Below, in pieces: positions 1 through 8,943 of a DNA stretch of 35,562 bases. The DNA comes from an uncultured Bacteroides sp. Lineage in GTDB: Bacteria; Bacillota; Clostridia; Lachnospirales; Lachnospiraceae. The stretch lies in contig CAMBEF010000004.1 of assembly GCA_945865495.1 (NCBI GenBank), positions 1 through 35,562 on the forward strand. Reading direction: 5' to 3'. The notes beneath the pieces are model-generated. The model saw nothing but the letters and a program-made list of their open reading frames with translations. It was not told the origin of the DNA and made no database searches. The stretch's first letter is position 1. Every line of letters starts with the position of its first letter. Made by a program: the position numbers and the translations under genes.

Positions 1-1
1 A

Positions 2-907
2 TTGATTATGACACCATGTTTTGTCAGGGGATTTGGAATGGCAAAAGGCTTATGGTATGGTATATTCCATTCGGTATCAGCTTTCTGCAATGCGGGGTTT
101 GACCTTATGGGAGTGCGGGAACAGTTCTCGTCGATAACGTATTATGTGGATAATCCGATAGTTAATATAACAGTGATACTGCTGATAATCGTCGGAGGTA
201 TAGGCTTTATTACGTGGGAAGATATAAAGAATAACAGACTGCATTTTGCATCATACAGGATGCAGAGCAAGGTCATACTTGTGGCAACGGCGTTATTGAT
301 TTTTATTCCGTCAGTATATTTCTTCTTTTGCGAATTCACGGACGGCTCAGTATGGCATCGTGTAATCAGTTCTGTTTTTCAGTCTGTGACGACAAGAACT
401 GCAGGATTTAATACAGTAGATCTTACATCACTTAGTGATGATGGAGTGGCAGTGATGATTATACTCATGCTGACAGGGGGAGCACCGGGATCTACGGCTG
501 GAGGCATGAAGATAACAACGCTTGCTGTTCTTGCAGGCACTATGATTTCCGTATTTGCAAGAAGAGAACACACACATTTCTTTGCCAGAAGGATTGATTC
601 TGATATAATAAGAAATGCGGTGGCGGTATTTATGATGTACATAATATTATTTCTGCTTGGGGGACTTATAATAAGCAGAGTTGAAGCAATACCGCTTCTG
701 ACGTGCCTGTTTGAGACTGCGTCAGCGGTTGGAACGGTAGGACTTACGCTTGGCATCACGCCGGGGCTTGGGATGCTTTCAAGAACGATACTTGTGCTGC
801 TTATGTATATCGGACGCGTCGGAGGGCTTACGCTTATCTTTGCAGCGGTTTCACCGAGAAAAGGAAATACGGCGAGACTTCCACAGGAAAAAATGACAGT
901 AGGTTAA
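2..907 (+). CDS. ktrB: Potassium uptake protein, TrkH/KtrB family (5' truncated by window edge)
   Basis: Translation has TrkH/KtrB filter-type segments (TRTAGFNTVD, GGAPGSTAGGMKITT, ASAVGTVGLTLG); followed by a TrkA/KtrA gene; no true N-terminus visible. Confidence 0.9.
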   Translation: MIMTPCFVRGFGMAKGLWYGIFHSVSAFCNAGFDLMGVREQFSSITYYVDNPIVNITVILLIIVGGIGFITWEDIKNNRLHFASYRMQSKVILVATALLIFIPSVYFFFCEFTDGSVWHRVISSVFQSVTTRTAGFNTVDLTSLSDDGVAVMIILMLTGGAPGSTAGGMKITTLAVLAGTMISVFARREHTHFFARRIDSDIIRNAVAVFMMYIILFLLGGLIISRVEAIPLLTCLFETASAVGTVGLTLGITPGLGMLSRTILVLLMYIGRVGGLTLIFAAVSPRKGNTARLPQEKMTVG

Positions 908-918
908 GGAGGCAGAAT

Positions 919-1566
919 ATGAAATCGGTATTATTGATAGGATTGGGAAGATTTGGAAGACACATTGCAAAAAAGCTTAATGAGATGGATCATCAGGTGA
1001 TGGCAGTAGACAGTGACGAGGAGAGGGTGAATGACGTAATCTCATATGTTACTAATGCACAGATTGGCGACAGCACAAATGAGCAGTTTTTATCATCACT
1101 CGGAATACGTAATTTTGATGCATGCATAGTAGCAATCGGAGATGATTTCCAGAATTCGCTGGAGACAGCATCACTTCTTAAAGAACTTGGGGCAAAAAAG
1201 GTAATTGCAAGGGCAGCAACGGATGTGCAGGAAAAGTTTCTGCTTCGTAATGGGGCAGATGAGGTTGTATATCCCGAGAAGCAGCTTGCATCATGGACTG
1301 CAATAAGGTGTACGTCTGATATGATACTTGATTATACGGAGCTTGATGACGGATATTCTATATTTGAAATAGAAACACCTGAGAGCTGGATAAATAAGAC
1401 TATAGTTGAAATTAATATCCGCAGGAAATACAATATAAATGTTCTTGCAATACGTGGAAACGGAAAACTTAATATGAATATTAATCCGGATACGCGTTTT
1501 ATGGAAGGAAATTCAGTGCTTATACTGGGACAGCAGAAAGATGTTCAGAAATGTTTAAAAATATAA
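919..1566 (+). CDS. ktrA: Potassium uptake regulatory subunit TrkA/KtrA (RCK_N + RCK_C)
   Basis: MKSVLLIGLGRFGRHIAKKLNEMDHQVMAVDSDEERV Rossmann start, C-terminal RCK-like region; adjacent to ktrB; aaggaggc RBS. Confidence 0.92.
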   Translation: MKSVLLIGLGRFGRHIAKKLNEMDHQVMAVDSDEERVNDVISYVTNAQIGDSTNEQFLSSLGIRNFDACIVAIGDDFQNSLETASLLKELGAKKVIARAATDVQEKFLLRNGADEVVYPEKQLASWTAIRCTSDMILDYTELDDGYSIFEIETPESWINKTIVEINIRRKYNINVLAIRGNGKLNMNINPDTRFMEGNSVLILGQQKDVQKCLKI

Positions 1567-3056
1567 TAAAAAGCATAGCAATACTTGCCGGGGCAACAGC
1601 TCTGGGAATGGTATTTTACAGAATCGGATTTTCAAGTGCCAATATAATCATGGTATACATACTGGGTGTGCTTATCACTTCTATAGCAACATCACACAGA
1701 GTTTACAGCCTTATATCTTCAATAGCCAGTGTATTTGTATTTAACTATCTTTTTACAGCACCGAGGTTCTCGCTGTCGGCATATGAGACAGGTTATCCGG
1801 TAACGTTTGTTGTAATGTTTATTACGGCATATGTCTCCGGAACATTCTCATTAAGGTACAAAGAGCAGGCCAGACAATCTGAGAAGCTTGCAGATACTAC
1901 ACGTATACTGTTTGATACTGATAAGCTGCTTACGGCTGCAAAGGGCAGGGATGCAATAATAAAAGCGGCTGCCGGGCAGATAAGCAGGCTGCTTGAAAGG
2001 AACATAGTAATTTATCTTAATGTTGACGGAAAGCTTTCAGAACCATACATGCTTAATGTATCGGACAGCAGCTGTGCCGGTAATGCCGGAGTGATGGACG
2101 AGAAAAATGTGGCCGAGTGGGTTCTTGCTAATAACCATTATGCCGGAGCTTCGACAGACAGATTTGCAGATTCTGTGTATGTATATTATGCGGTGAGGGT
2201 TAATGACAGAGTATATGGAGTTATAGGCATAGAGGCAAAGGACAAAATACTCGACAGTTCTTCACAGAGCATATTGTTATCAATCCTTGGTGAGTGCGCA
2301 CTTGCACTTGAAAATGAGAAAAACCAGAGAGATAAGGAAGAAGCGGCAATCCTTGCAGAGAGCGAGCAGCTCAGGGCAAACCTGCTCAGATCGATATCAC
2401 ATGACCTGAGGACGCCGCTGACAACTATAGCCGGCAATGCCAGCAGCCTTTTAAGTAACGGAAAAAGCTTTGATGAACAGACAAGATATCAGATATATCA
2501 GGATATTTATAATGATTCCGTGTGGCTTAATAATCTCGTTGAGAATCTGCTTTATGCAACAAGGATAGAAGAAGGAAGAATGGTACTTAATACATCAACG
2601 GAGCTTCTCGCAGATGTTATTGATGACGCAGTAAGACATGTGAAGCAGCATTCCGGTGAGCACAGTATTTTTGTTGAGAGCGATGATGAGTACATACTTG
2701 TGACAGCCGATGCAAGACTTATTGTTCAGGTAATAATTAATATAGTTGATAATGCGGTAAGGTATACACCGCCGGCTTCTCATATAACGATACGTTCCTG
2801 CAGGGAGAATAATATGGCTGTGGTGTACATTGAGGACAATGGCAATGGTATATCTGATGAAGATAAAGAGCATGTTTTTGACAAGTTTTACAGTGGAACC
2901 AACAGGATTGCAGACAATCGCAGAAGTATAGGATTGGGATTGTATTTGTGCAAAGCGATTATTGAGGCACATGGAGGAACAATAACGGTAAGGGATAATA
3001 ATCCTGCCGGTGCGGTGTTTGTATTTACATTGCCACTTGCTGACAATGCGTTTTAA
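1551..3056 (+). CDS. KdpD-like sensor histidine kinase (DUF4118 membrane domain, HisKA, HATPase), lacking the KdpD N-terminal cytoplasmic domains
   Basis: SISHDLRTPLTTIAGNASSLL H-box, DNAVRYTP N-box, GLGLYLCKAIIEAHGG G-box; N-terminal hydrophobic DUF4118-like segment; overlaps ktrA stop by 16 nt. Confidence 0.88.
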   Translation: MFKNIIKSIAILAGATALGMVFYRIGFSSANIIMVYILGVLITSIATSHRVYSLISSIASVFVFNYLFTAPRFSLSAYETGYPVTFVVMFITAYVSGTFSLRYKEQARQSEKLADTTRILFDTDKLLTAAKGRDAIIKAAAGQISRLLERNIVIYLNVDGKLSEPYMLNVSDSSCAGNAGVMDEKNVAEWVLANNHYAGASTDRFADSVYVYYAVRVNDRVYGVIGIEAKDKILDSSSQSILLSILGECALALENEKNQRDKEEAAILAESEQLRANLLRSISHDLRTPLTTIAGNASSLLSNGKSFDEQTRYQIYQDIYNDSVWLNNLVENLLYATRIEEGRMVLNTSTELLADVIDDAVRHVKQHSGEHSIFVESDDEYILVTADARLIVQVIINIVDNAVRYTPPASHITIRSCRENNMAVVYIEDNGNGISDEDKEHVFDKFYSGTNRIADNRRSIGLGLYLCKAIIEAHGGTITVRDNNPAGAVFVFTLPLADNAF

Positions 3057-3098
3057 AAGGCTGTTATTACATTTTAGAGGAATTCGGAGGAAACAATT

Positions 3099-3797
3099 AT
3101 GAGCAGAGCCAACATAATGGTTGCAGAGGATGACGGACCTGTAAGAAATCTTATAACCGTGACGCTTAAAGCGCATGATTACGGCTATGTAACAGCCACT
3201 ACCGGGGAAGGTGCAATAAATACTGCCGCATCTGTCAATCCTGATATTATTCTTCTTGATCTGGGGCTTCCCGATATAGATGGTGTTGAAGTTATAGAGC
3301 GTATAAGAACCTGGTCTAACGTGCCGATTATAGTTGTAAGTGCAAGAAGTGAGGATAGTGACAAGATAGACGCGCTTGATGCGGGCGCAGATGATTATCT
3401 GACAAAGCCGTTTTCTGTTGAGGAACTGCTTGCCAGACTGCGGGTTATCGAAAGAAGGCTGGCACTTATGCAGAGCAGTTCGCTTACAGGAGCTGTATAT
3501 GAGAATGGCGGGCTTGTGATTAATTATGCACAGCAGTGCGCATATCTTAACGATACAGAGCTGCATCTTACACCAATAGAGTATAAATTATTATGTCTTC
3601 TCGCACATAATACGGGAAAAGTCCTGACCCATAAATATATACTTCAGAACGTCTGGGGGAGCAATCTTGAGAGCGACATGGGCTCTCTGCGGGTATTTAT
3701 GGCAATGCTCCGTAAAAAACTGAATTCGGGTCAGAACTCTCCTCAATATATACAGACACATGTGGGTATAGGTTACAGAATGCAGAAGGTTGACTAA
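3099..3797 (+). CDS. KdpE-like OmpR-family response regulator
   Basis: Receiver domain (DIILLDLGLPDIDGVEV, KPFSVEELLAR) plus C-terminal winged helix (VLTHKYILQNVWG, YIQTHVGIGYRM); RBS ggagg upstream. Confidence 0.92.
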   Translation: MSRANIMVAEDDGPVRNLITVTLKAHDYGYVTATTGEGAINTAASVNPDIILLDLGLPDIDGVEVIERIRTWSNVPIIVVSARSEDSDKIDALDAGADDYLTKPFSVEELLARLRVIERRLALMQSSSLTGAVYENGGLVINYAQQCAYLNDTELHLTPIEYKLLCLLAHNTGKVLTHKYILQNVWGSNLESDMGSLRVFMAMLRKKLNSGQNSPQYIQTHVGIGYRMQKVD

Positions 3798-3840
3798 AGC
3801 TGCATGTCTGTAAGCCTGTAAGCCGTATCGTACTATACCA

Positions 3841-5163
3841 TCACCCGATTCCGCCAAGCAGTATTCCAAGTATAAGAACGAGTATGCATACCGGGCAGTA
3901 GATATATCTGCATACCGGAAAGAATGCCTTTGTAAATATCCGGCTGCGTCCTGTATTTATCTGAGATTCTACATATTTCTTACCGCATACCCAGAAGAAC
4001 ATGATTCCGGCAAGTCCTGCACCGAGAGGACAGATGTAGATTGAGAGAACGTCCATCCAGTCAGAAACTATGCCCTGAATACATATTGATACGATAAGTG
4101 CTATTACTGCTATGACACCACAGGAGGCCTTGCGTCCGAGGTGGAGCTTTTCCTGAATTGTCGCAATCGGTGCTTCGTATAAATTGATTAACGAAGAAAG
4201 TCCGGCTGAGAATACGGCAACAAAGAAAATTACTGCTATTATATAGCCGCCCGGCATTGACTTGAACAATGCAGGAAGATATATGAACATAAGTCCGGGA
4301 CCGCCCTGATTAAGCTGCGCTCCGGTCGTAGCCATTGCAGGAATTATGACAAGTGCCGCAAGGAGTGCTGCAAGTGTGTCAAACAATGCAACTCTTCCGG
4401 CAGCGGCAGGGATATCTTCATTGTCGGGAAGATATGAGCCGTATATAAGTGTGCCGTTACCCGCAACAGACAGTGAGAAGAACGCCTGACCAAGTGCAAA
4501 TATCCACGTTGACGGGTCAGCCAGAGCCTTAGGGTCAACACGGAATATGTATCTGTAGCCGTCTATAGCGCCCGGCTGGAATGCAACATATATGCCAAGA
4601 ATTGCAAAAAGTATAAAGAATATCGGCATCATTACTTTGTTGGCTTTCTCGATGCCACGCCCAATTCCAAACATAAGAATAATGATTCCGATTACAAGAG
4701 CGGCAATCTGCCATGCATTGTTGCCAAATGCACTCGCCATTGAACCAAAACGTGCAGCGAATTCTCCGGCATCTGAAGGAGCGAGAGTGGCACCTGTGAA
4801 TGCACCGACCATATATCTGAGAATCCACCCCATGACGACAGTATATCCGATTGCCATGGCAAGAGCACCCGCTACAGGTATGTAGCCGAGCAGTTCACCA
4901 AGCTTCTTTCTGCCTTTTGTGCCGCATGCATATCCAAATGCGTCAACAGGACCCGACCTCGTGGCACGTCCGAAGCTCATCTCGCCGATTACGCCGGTGA
5001 AGCCTATAAGTGCAACAAATATAAAATACGGAATCAGATATGAGCCGCCGCCGTACATGGATACCCTTGTCGGAAACATCCATATATTGCCCATTCCGAC
5101 TGCTGAGCCGATACATGCGAGGATAAAGCCCCACCTGTTATTAAAAGAATCACGCTTGTTCAT
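3841..5163 (-). CDS. Sodium-dependent transporter, neurotransmitter:sodium symporter (SNF) family
   Basis: MNKRDSFNNRWGFILACIGSAVGMGNIWMFPTRVSMYGGGSYLIPYF is the classic SNF N-terminus; multiple TM segments. Start set at 5163 (MNKRDSF) rather than ORF start 5199. Confidence 0.92.
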   Translation of the reverse strand: MNKRDSFNNRWGFILACIGSAVGMGNIWMFPTRVSMYGGGSYLIPYFIFVALIGFTGVIGEMSFGRATRSGPVDAFGYACGTKGRKKLGELLGYIPVAGALAMAIGYTVVMGWILRYMVGAFTGATLAPSDAGEFAARFGSMASAFGNNAWQIAALVIGIIILMFGIGRGIEKANKVMMPIFFILFAILGIYVAFQPGAIDGYRYIFRVDPKALADPSTWIFALGQAFFSLSVAGNGTLIYGSYLPDNEDIPAAAGRVALFDTLAALLAALVIIPAMATTGAQLNQGGPGLMFIYLPALFKSMPGGYIIAVIFFVAVFSAGLSSLINLYEAPIATIQEKLHLGRKASCGVIAVIALIVSICIQGIVSDWMDVLSIYICPLGAGLAGIMFFWVCGKKYVESQINTGRSRIFTKAFFPVCRYIYCPVCILVLILGILLGGIG

Positions 5164-5224
5164 TGTAAAATCCCCCGATATCCTGCCGGAGCATTGCATG
5201 ACAGCTCCGGAACATAATATATTT

Positions 5225-5231
5225 AATATAC
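5225..5231. repeat. Left copy of putative 7-bp target-site duplication AATATAC
   Basis: Identical to 5427-5433 immediately outside the other end of the element. Confidence 0.7.
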
Positions 5232-5426
5232 GATGCCAGGGGCAAAAGGTCTAAACCCACATGAGCTCGCTCATAGGTGGGTGAAAGACCTTGGGACCCG
5301 CCCCCGATATGAGCATAAAAGTGGGATGATAATCCCATGATATGCGAATATTGGGGAGGATTGTGGGAGTGCGGAGCACGGAACAATCCATAGGCATCAA
5401 AGTCGGGGGCTTTTGCCCCCAACATC
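5232..5426. mobile_element. MITE-like, highly structured 195-bp insertion element
   Basis: Terminal inverted repeats GATGCCAGGGGCAAAAG (5232-5248) / CTTTTGCCCCCAACATC (5410-5426; reverse complement GATGTTGGGGGCAAAAG, 14/17 identical); flanked by identical 7-mer AATATAC at 5225-5231 and 5427-5433; three internal hairpins. Confidence 0.75.
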
Positions 5427-5433
5427 AATATAC
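5427..5433. repeat. Right copy of putative 7-bp target-site duplication AATATAC
   Basis: Identical to 5225-5231. Confidence 0.7.
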
Positions 5434-5530
5434 ATGAATATTATTCTTATGTAAACGATTTAATATTGATGATATTGTAAATGTATGGCATAATTACAAA
5501 AACAATCACAAACAGCAGGAGGACATTATA

Positions 5531-5824
5531 ATGTCAGAGATTCACAGCATAGATGCAGAAGATGATCAGTTTGCATACCGTTACGACACACAGCTTTTGA
5601 TTGACCGCCGTGACGAAGATCTTGATGAGGATGCAATAGCTGACTACATAACAGAGCATTTTGAAGGGAACAGCCTTATAGCAGCAGGAGACGAGGACCT
5701 TGTCAAGATTCATTTTCATACCAACGAACCTTGGAAGATTCTTGAATACTGCAATTCTGTAGGAGAGATATATGATATCGTTGTTGAGGATATGATTCGT
5801 CAGTCAGCAGGAATGCAGGGCTGA
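5531..5824 (+). CDS. Stand-alone DAK/FakA-like domain protein (resembles an internal segment of YloV/FakA proteins)
   Basis: 97 aa; pattern ADYITEHFEGNSLIAAGDEDLVKIHFHTNEPWKILEYCNSVGEIYDIVVEDMIRQ resembles the FakA/YloV segment (YCTEF...GDSLVVVGD..VKVHVHT..PG..LE.A...G.L..I.IENM..Q). RBS aggagg at 5517. Confidence 0.7.
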   Translation: MSEIHSIDAEDDQFAYRYDTQLLIDRRDEDLDEDAIADYITEHFEGNSLIAAGDEDLVKIHFHTNEPWKILEYCNSVGEIYDIVVEDMIRQSAGMQG

Positions 5825-5878
5825 AAAAAGATAAATGTATATACATATCCGCTAAAATATGTTAAAATTATGACAATG

Positions 5879-5909
5879 CATCTGCCGGAAGTGAAAGCTG
5901 CGGCAGATG
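5879..5909 (+). promoter_or_regulatory. Hairpin in 5' region of the MCP gene / 3' of the DAK-domain gene
   Basis: CATCTGCCG (5879-5887) / CGGCAGATG (5901-5909) perfect 9-bp stem; only a weak T-run follows. Confidence 0.5.
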
Positions 5910-5971
5910 TTCTGCTATATTTATAGTATTTATATGCGCAATGTGGCTTATACAGAAAGGACAAAAGAATT

Positions 5972-8086
5972 ATGCAGGATTATGATGAGTCGTTTTTCAG
6001 GGCGAAAGCCAACAGAAGAGCCGGGACAACATGGCTCATACTTATGGTGATAATATCGGTATATTATGGAGTCAAGGCAGGAGCGGGCAGACTGAATGGT
6101 GCATATTTTACAGCATTTATGATATTCGGATGGGCTGCATTTGCTGCGAGCTTTGTATTTCTTAAGCTTAAGGGCATGGACAGCAAAAGTTATAAATGGG
6201 TACTTGGAATGGGATATCTGCTTTTTTATGCTGTTGTTGCATGGACGTCTCTTGATCAGACATCGTATGTATTTATACTTCCGCTGATTTCAATTCTTAT
6301 CCTTTATAAAGATCCTAAGTTTATAAAGTCCATGATGTGGATGACACTGTTTGTACTTATTTCAAGCAACATGTATAAGGGAATTGCTAAGGGAATGATG
6401 GACTTCGTGTCAAGCGAGGAGTGCGCATTACAATTTGCCATGGTGCTCTGCTGTTATGCATGTACTAACATGGCGATAAAGCATCTTGTTGAATCGGATG
6501 GTGCCCTGACTTCATCAATAAAGAGCAATCTTGCACGGGTGGTACAGACTGTTGAACAGGTTAAAGATGCAAGTAATACAATAGTGGATGGAGTAACCGT
6601 TGTAAGAGAGCTCGCTGATGAGAATAAGGCAGGTGCGGATGATGTCGTAAGAGACATGGCAATACTGTCCGATAATAACAGGGTTCTTAATGACAGGACG
6701 CTTTCATCAGTTGAGATGACTAAGGTTATTGATACACAGGTAGGCAATGTTGCAGAGCTTATGGATAAGGTAGTAGAGCTTATCGGTGCTTCAATAGAAC
6801 ATGCCAATGTAAGTGCCGGCGAGCTTACTGAAGTTGTTGATATTACTAATAAGATGTCAGAACTTTCAACGCAGATAGAGAATATACTTGGCGATTTTAA
6901 GAAAGAATTCCAGAATGTTAAGGAAGAAACGAGCACTATCGAGGGAATTACTTCACAGACCAATCTGCTTGCACTGAATGCATCTATAGAAGCTGCAAGG
7001 GCAGGAGAAGCCGGCAAGGGATTCGCGGTTGTTGCTGATGAGATACGTAACTTAAGCAGCGGAACGCAGGCATCGTCTAACAGCATTATGGAAGCACTTT
7101 CCAATCTTGAATTAACATCTGAGAAGATGATGGAAGCAATAGAAGAGACTGTTAAGCTTATTCAGATCAATATTGAGAAGGTGTCCAATGTAAACAGAAG
7201 TGTTACAGACATCACCAATGATGCGACAAGCCTTGGTGACAACATAAAGGTTGTAGACAGCGCTGTTAAAGAGGTTGAGTCATCTAACCGTACATTGACG
7301 GATAACATGAATCAGGTAGGAACGGTCATGGAGACAATGACCAAGAGTATCGGAGAAGCAGAACTTACAACTAAGACTATGCTCAGCAAATACGAAGCTA
7401 GTGCCAGCAGCGCAATGGAGATTGAGAGCGTGGTAGGAAAACTTATGGGTGAGCTTGGTGTCGGTGGTTTTATGGGAATCCAGGATATCGAGAGTGGAAT
7501 GAAGGTAGTCCTTGCATGTGTGAATGGTGGCAAAAAAGCTGAGAGTGAAGGCGAAGTAGTCAACAGAACGGATTCGAGCATATATGTAGTATTTGGAGAC
7601 GGCGGAAGGGCTGTCCTGGATAATGGTGGAAGACAGCCGGTATGTCAGCTTCAGATAGTTGTAGATAATGCCATGTACAGCTGGGATAATATTACACTTC
7701 ATCCAGCAAAACCAAATGAGAGCGGACAGTTCAGGATTGATATCAGCAATAATCCGAAGGTGTTCAACAGAAGAAGATATCCACGTCTTCCGCTTGCTGA
7801 CAGCTGTACGGTAAGAATTGCAGGCGTTGATGCCGTATACAACGGACATATGGTTAATATAAGTGCCAATGGATTTGCATTTTCGGTAAAAGATGCAGCA
7901 TTTGCTGACAATAAAGGAAGTAAAGTCACTGTAGAAGTTCCGGGGGTTGGCGTTATTGGCAATAAGCCGCTTGAAGGTGTCATTATCAGAAGTTCTGACA
8001 ATGACGGTGAGTATATTGTAGGCTGCAGAATGCCTGAGGACAGTGAAGTGATCAAGGCATATGTAGAGAAAAAATTGTCGAAATAA
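5972..8086 (+). CDS. Methyl-accepting chemotaxis protein with C-terminal YcgR/PilZ (c-di-GMP binding) module
   Basis: N-terminal TM segments; MCP hairpin signature [36 protein letters not shown]-terminus [19 protein letters not shown]...[15 protein letters not shown] matches PilZ RRxxxR and (D/N)xSxxG motifs. Confidence 0.9.
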   Translation: MQDYDESFFRAKANRRAGTTWLILMVIISVYYGVKAGAGRLNGAYFTAFMIFGWAAFAASFVFLKLKGMDSKSYKWVLGMGYLLFYAVVAWTSLDQTSYVFILPLISILILYKDPKFIKSMMWMTLFVLISSNMYKGIAKGMMDFVSSEECALQFAMVLCCYACTNMAIKHLVESDGALTSSIKSNLARVVQTVEQVKDASNTIVDGVTVVRELADENKAGADDVVRDMAILSDNNRVLNDRTLSSVEMTKVIDTQVGNVAELMDKVVELIGASIEHANVSAGELTEVVDITNKMSELSTQIENILGDFKKEFQNVKEETSTIEGITSQTNLLALNASIEAARAGEAGKGFAVVADEIRNLSSGTQASSNSIMEALSNLELTSEKMMEAIEETVKLIQINIEKVSNVNRSVTDITNDATSLGDNIKVVDSAVKEVESSNRTLTDNMNQVGTVMETMTKSIGEAELTTKTMLSKYEASASSAMEIESVVGKLMGELGVGGFMGIQDIESGMKVVLACVNGGKKAESEGEVVNRTDSSIYVVFGDGGRAVLDNGGRQPVCQLQIVVDNAMYSWDNITLHPAKPNESGQFRIDISNNPKVFNRRRYPRLPLADSCTVRIAGVDAVYNGHMVNISANGFAFSVKDAAFADNKGSKVTVEVPGVGVIGNKPLEGVIIRSSDNDGEYIVGCRMPEDSEVIKAYVEKKLSK

Positions 8087-8109
8087 TCAATTATATGTGA
8101 TAATGTAGT

Positions 8110-8141
8110 GAGCAGATGGTAATTAACATCTGCTCATTTTT
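8110..8141 (+). terminator. Rho-independent terminator between the MCP gene and the cbi operon
   Basis: GAGCAGATG gtaattaa CATCTGCTC ATTTTT; perfect 9-bp stem followed by T-run. Confidence 0.75.
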
Positions 8142-8163
8142 ACAGGCAGAAACGGAGATTGAT

Positions 8164-8943
8164 ATGGTTTATTTTGTTGGGGCAGGAAGTGGTGCTGCCG
8201 ATCTGATTACTGTACGCGGAATGCGGCTTTTGAAGGAAGCGGACGTAATAATATATGCGGGCTCGCTTGTGAATCCGGAACTTCTTGAGTATGCGGACGG
8301 CAATTGCAGAATATATGACAGTGCGAAGATGACACTGGATGAAGTGATAGAAGTTATTGAGTGTGCAGAACATGAGGGACTTATGACAGTACGTCTGCAC
8401 ACGGGGGAACCGAGCATATATGGTGCGGTGCGTGAGCAGATGGATATTCTGGATGAAAAATGTATAAGATACGAAAGCTGTCCCGGAGTAAGTGCGTGCT
8501 TTGGTGCGGCATCATCGCTCAATATGGAGTATACACTGCCCGGAGTGTCACAGTCTCTTATCATAACGAGAATGGCGGGAAGAACCGGAGGTGTACCGGA
8601 GACGGAGAGTATCGAGAGCTTTGCGGCACATAAGGCATCGATGGCAATATATCTTAGCACGGGAATGCTGGATGAACTGTCAGAGAGACTTATAGCAGGA
8701 GGATATACGTCTGATACGCCCGCGGCTCTTGTGTATAAGGCAACGTGGAAAGACGAACAGGCATATGTATGCACGCTTGGAAGTCTCGCCGATACGGCAA
8801 GGAAAAACAATATAACGAAGACAGCACTTGTTATTGTCGGTGAAGCTGTTACACACCGTAATTACATGAAGTCAAGGCTCTATGCACCTGATTTTGAGAC
8901 AGAGTTCAGAAAAGTAAAAATGCATCAGGAGACAGAAGAATGA
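8164..8943 (+). CDS. cbiF: Cobalt-precorrin-4 methyltransferase (CbiF/CobM)
   Basis: MVYFVGAGSGAADLITVRGMRLLKEADVIIYAGSLVNPELL; start set at 8164 with cggag upstream; ORF start 8116 lies inside the terminator hairpin. Confidence 0.93.
   Translation: MVYFVGAGSGAADLITVRGMRLLKEADVIIYAGSLVNPELLEYADGNCRIYDSAKMTLDEVIEVIECAEHEGLMTVRLHTGEPSIYGAVREQMDILDEKCIRYESCPGVSACFGAASSLNMEYTLPGVSQSLIITRMAGRTGGVPETESIESFAAHKASMAIYLSTGMLDELSERLIAGGYTSDTPAALVYKATWKDEQAYVCTLGSLADTARKNNITKTALVIVGEAVTHRNYMKSRLYAPDFETEFRKVKMHQETEE

Noticed and set aside
2595-3566. 323-aa minus-strand ORF opposite the KdpD/KdpE genes
   Set aside because: Antisense shadow of well-supported genes; Cys/Tyr/Ile-rich composition with no recognisable domain.
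5835-5846. ATGTATATACAT 12-bp palindrome before the MCP gene
   Set aside because: AT-rich palindromes of this size occur by chance; no second copy or supporting context.
6454-7104. 216-aa minus-strand ORF opposite the MCP gene
   Set aside because: Antisense shadow of the MCP coiled-coil region; no RBS or domain.
8086-8164. Cobalamin riboswitch upstream of cbiF
   Set aside because: Intergenic space is only about 77 nt and mostly a terminator hairpin; no B12-box-like sequence recognised.
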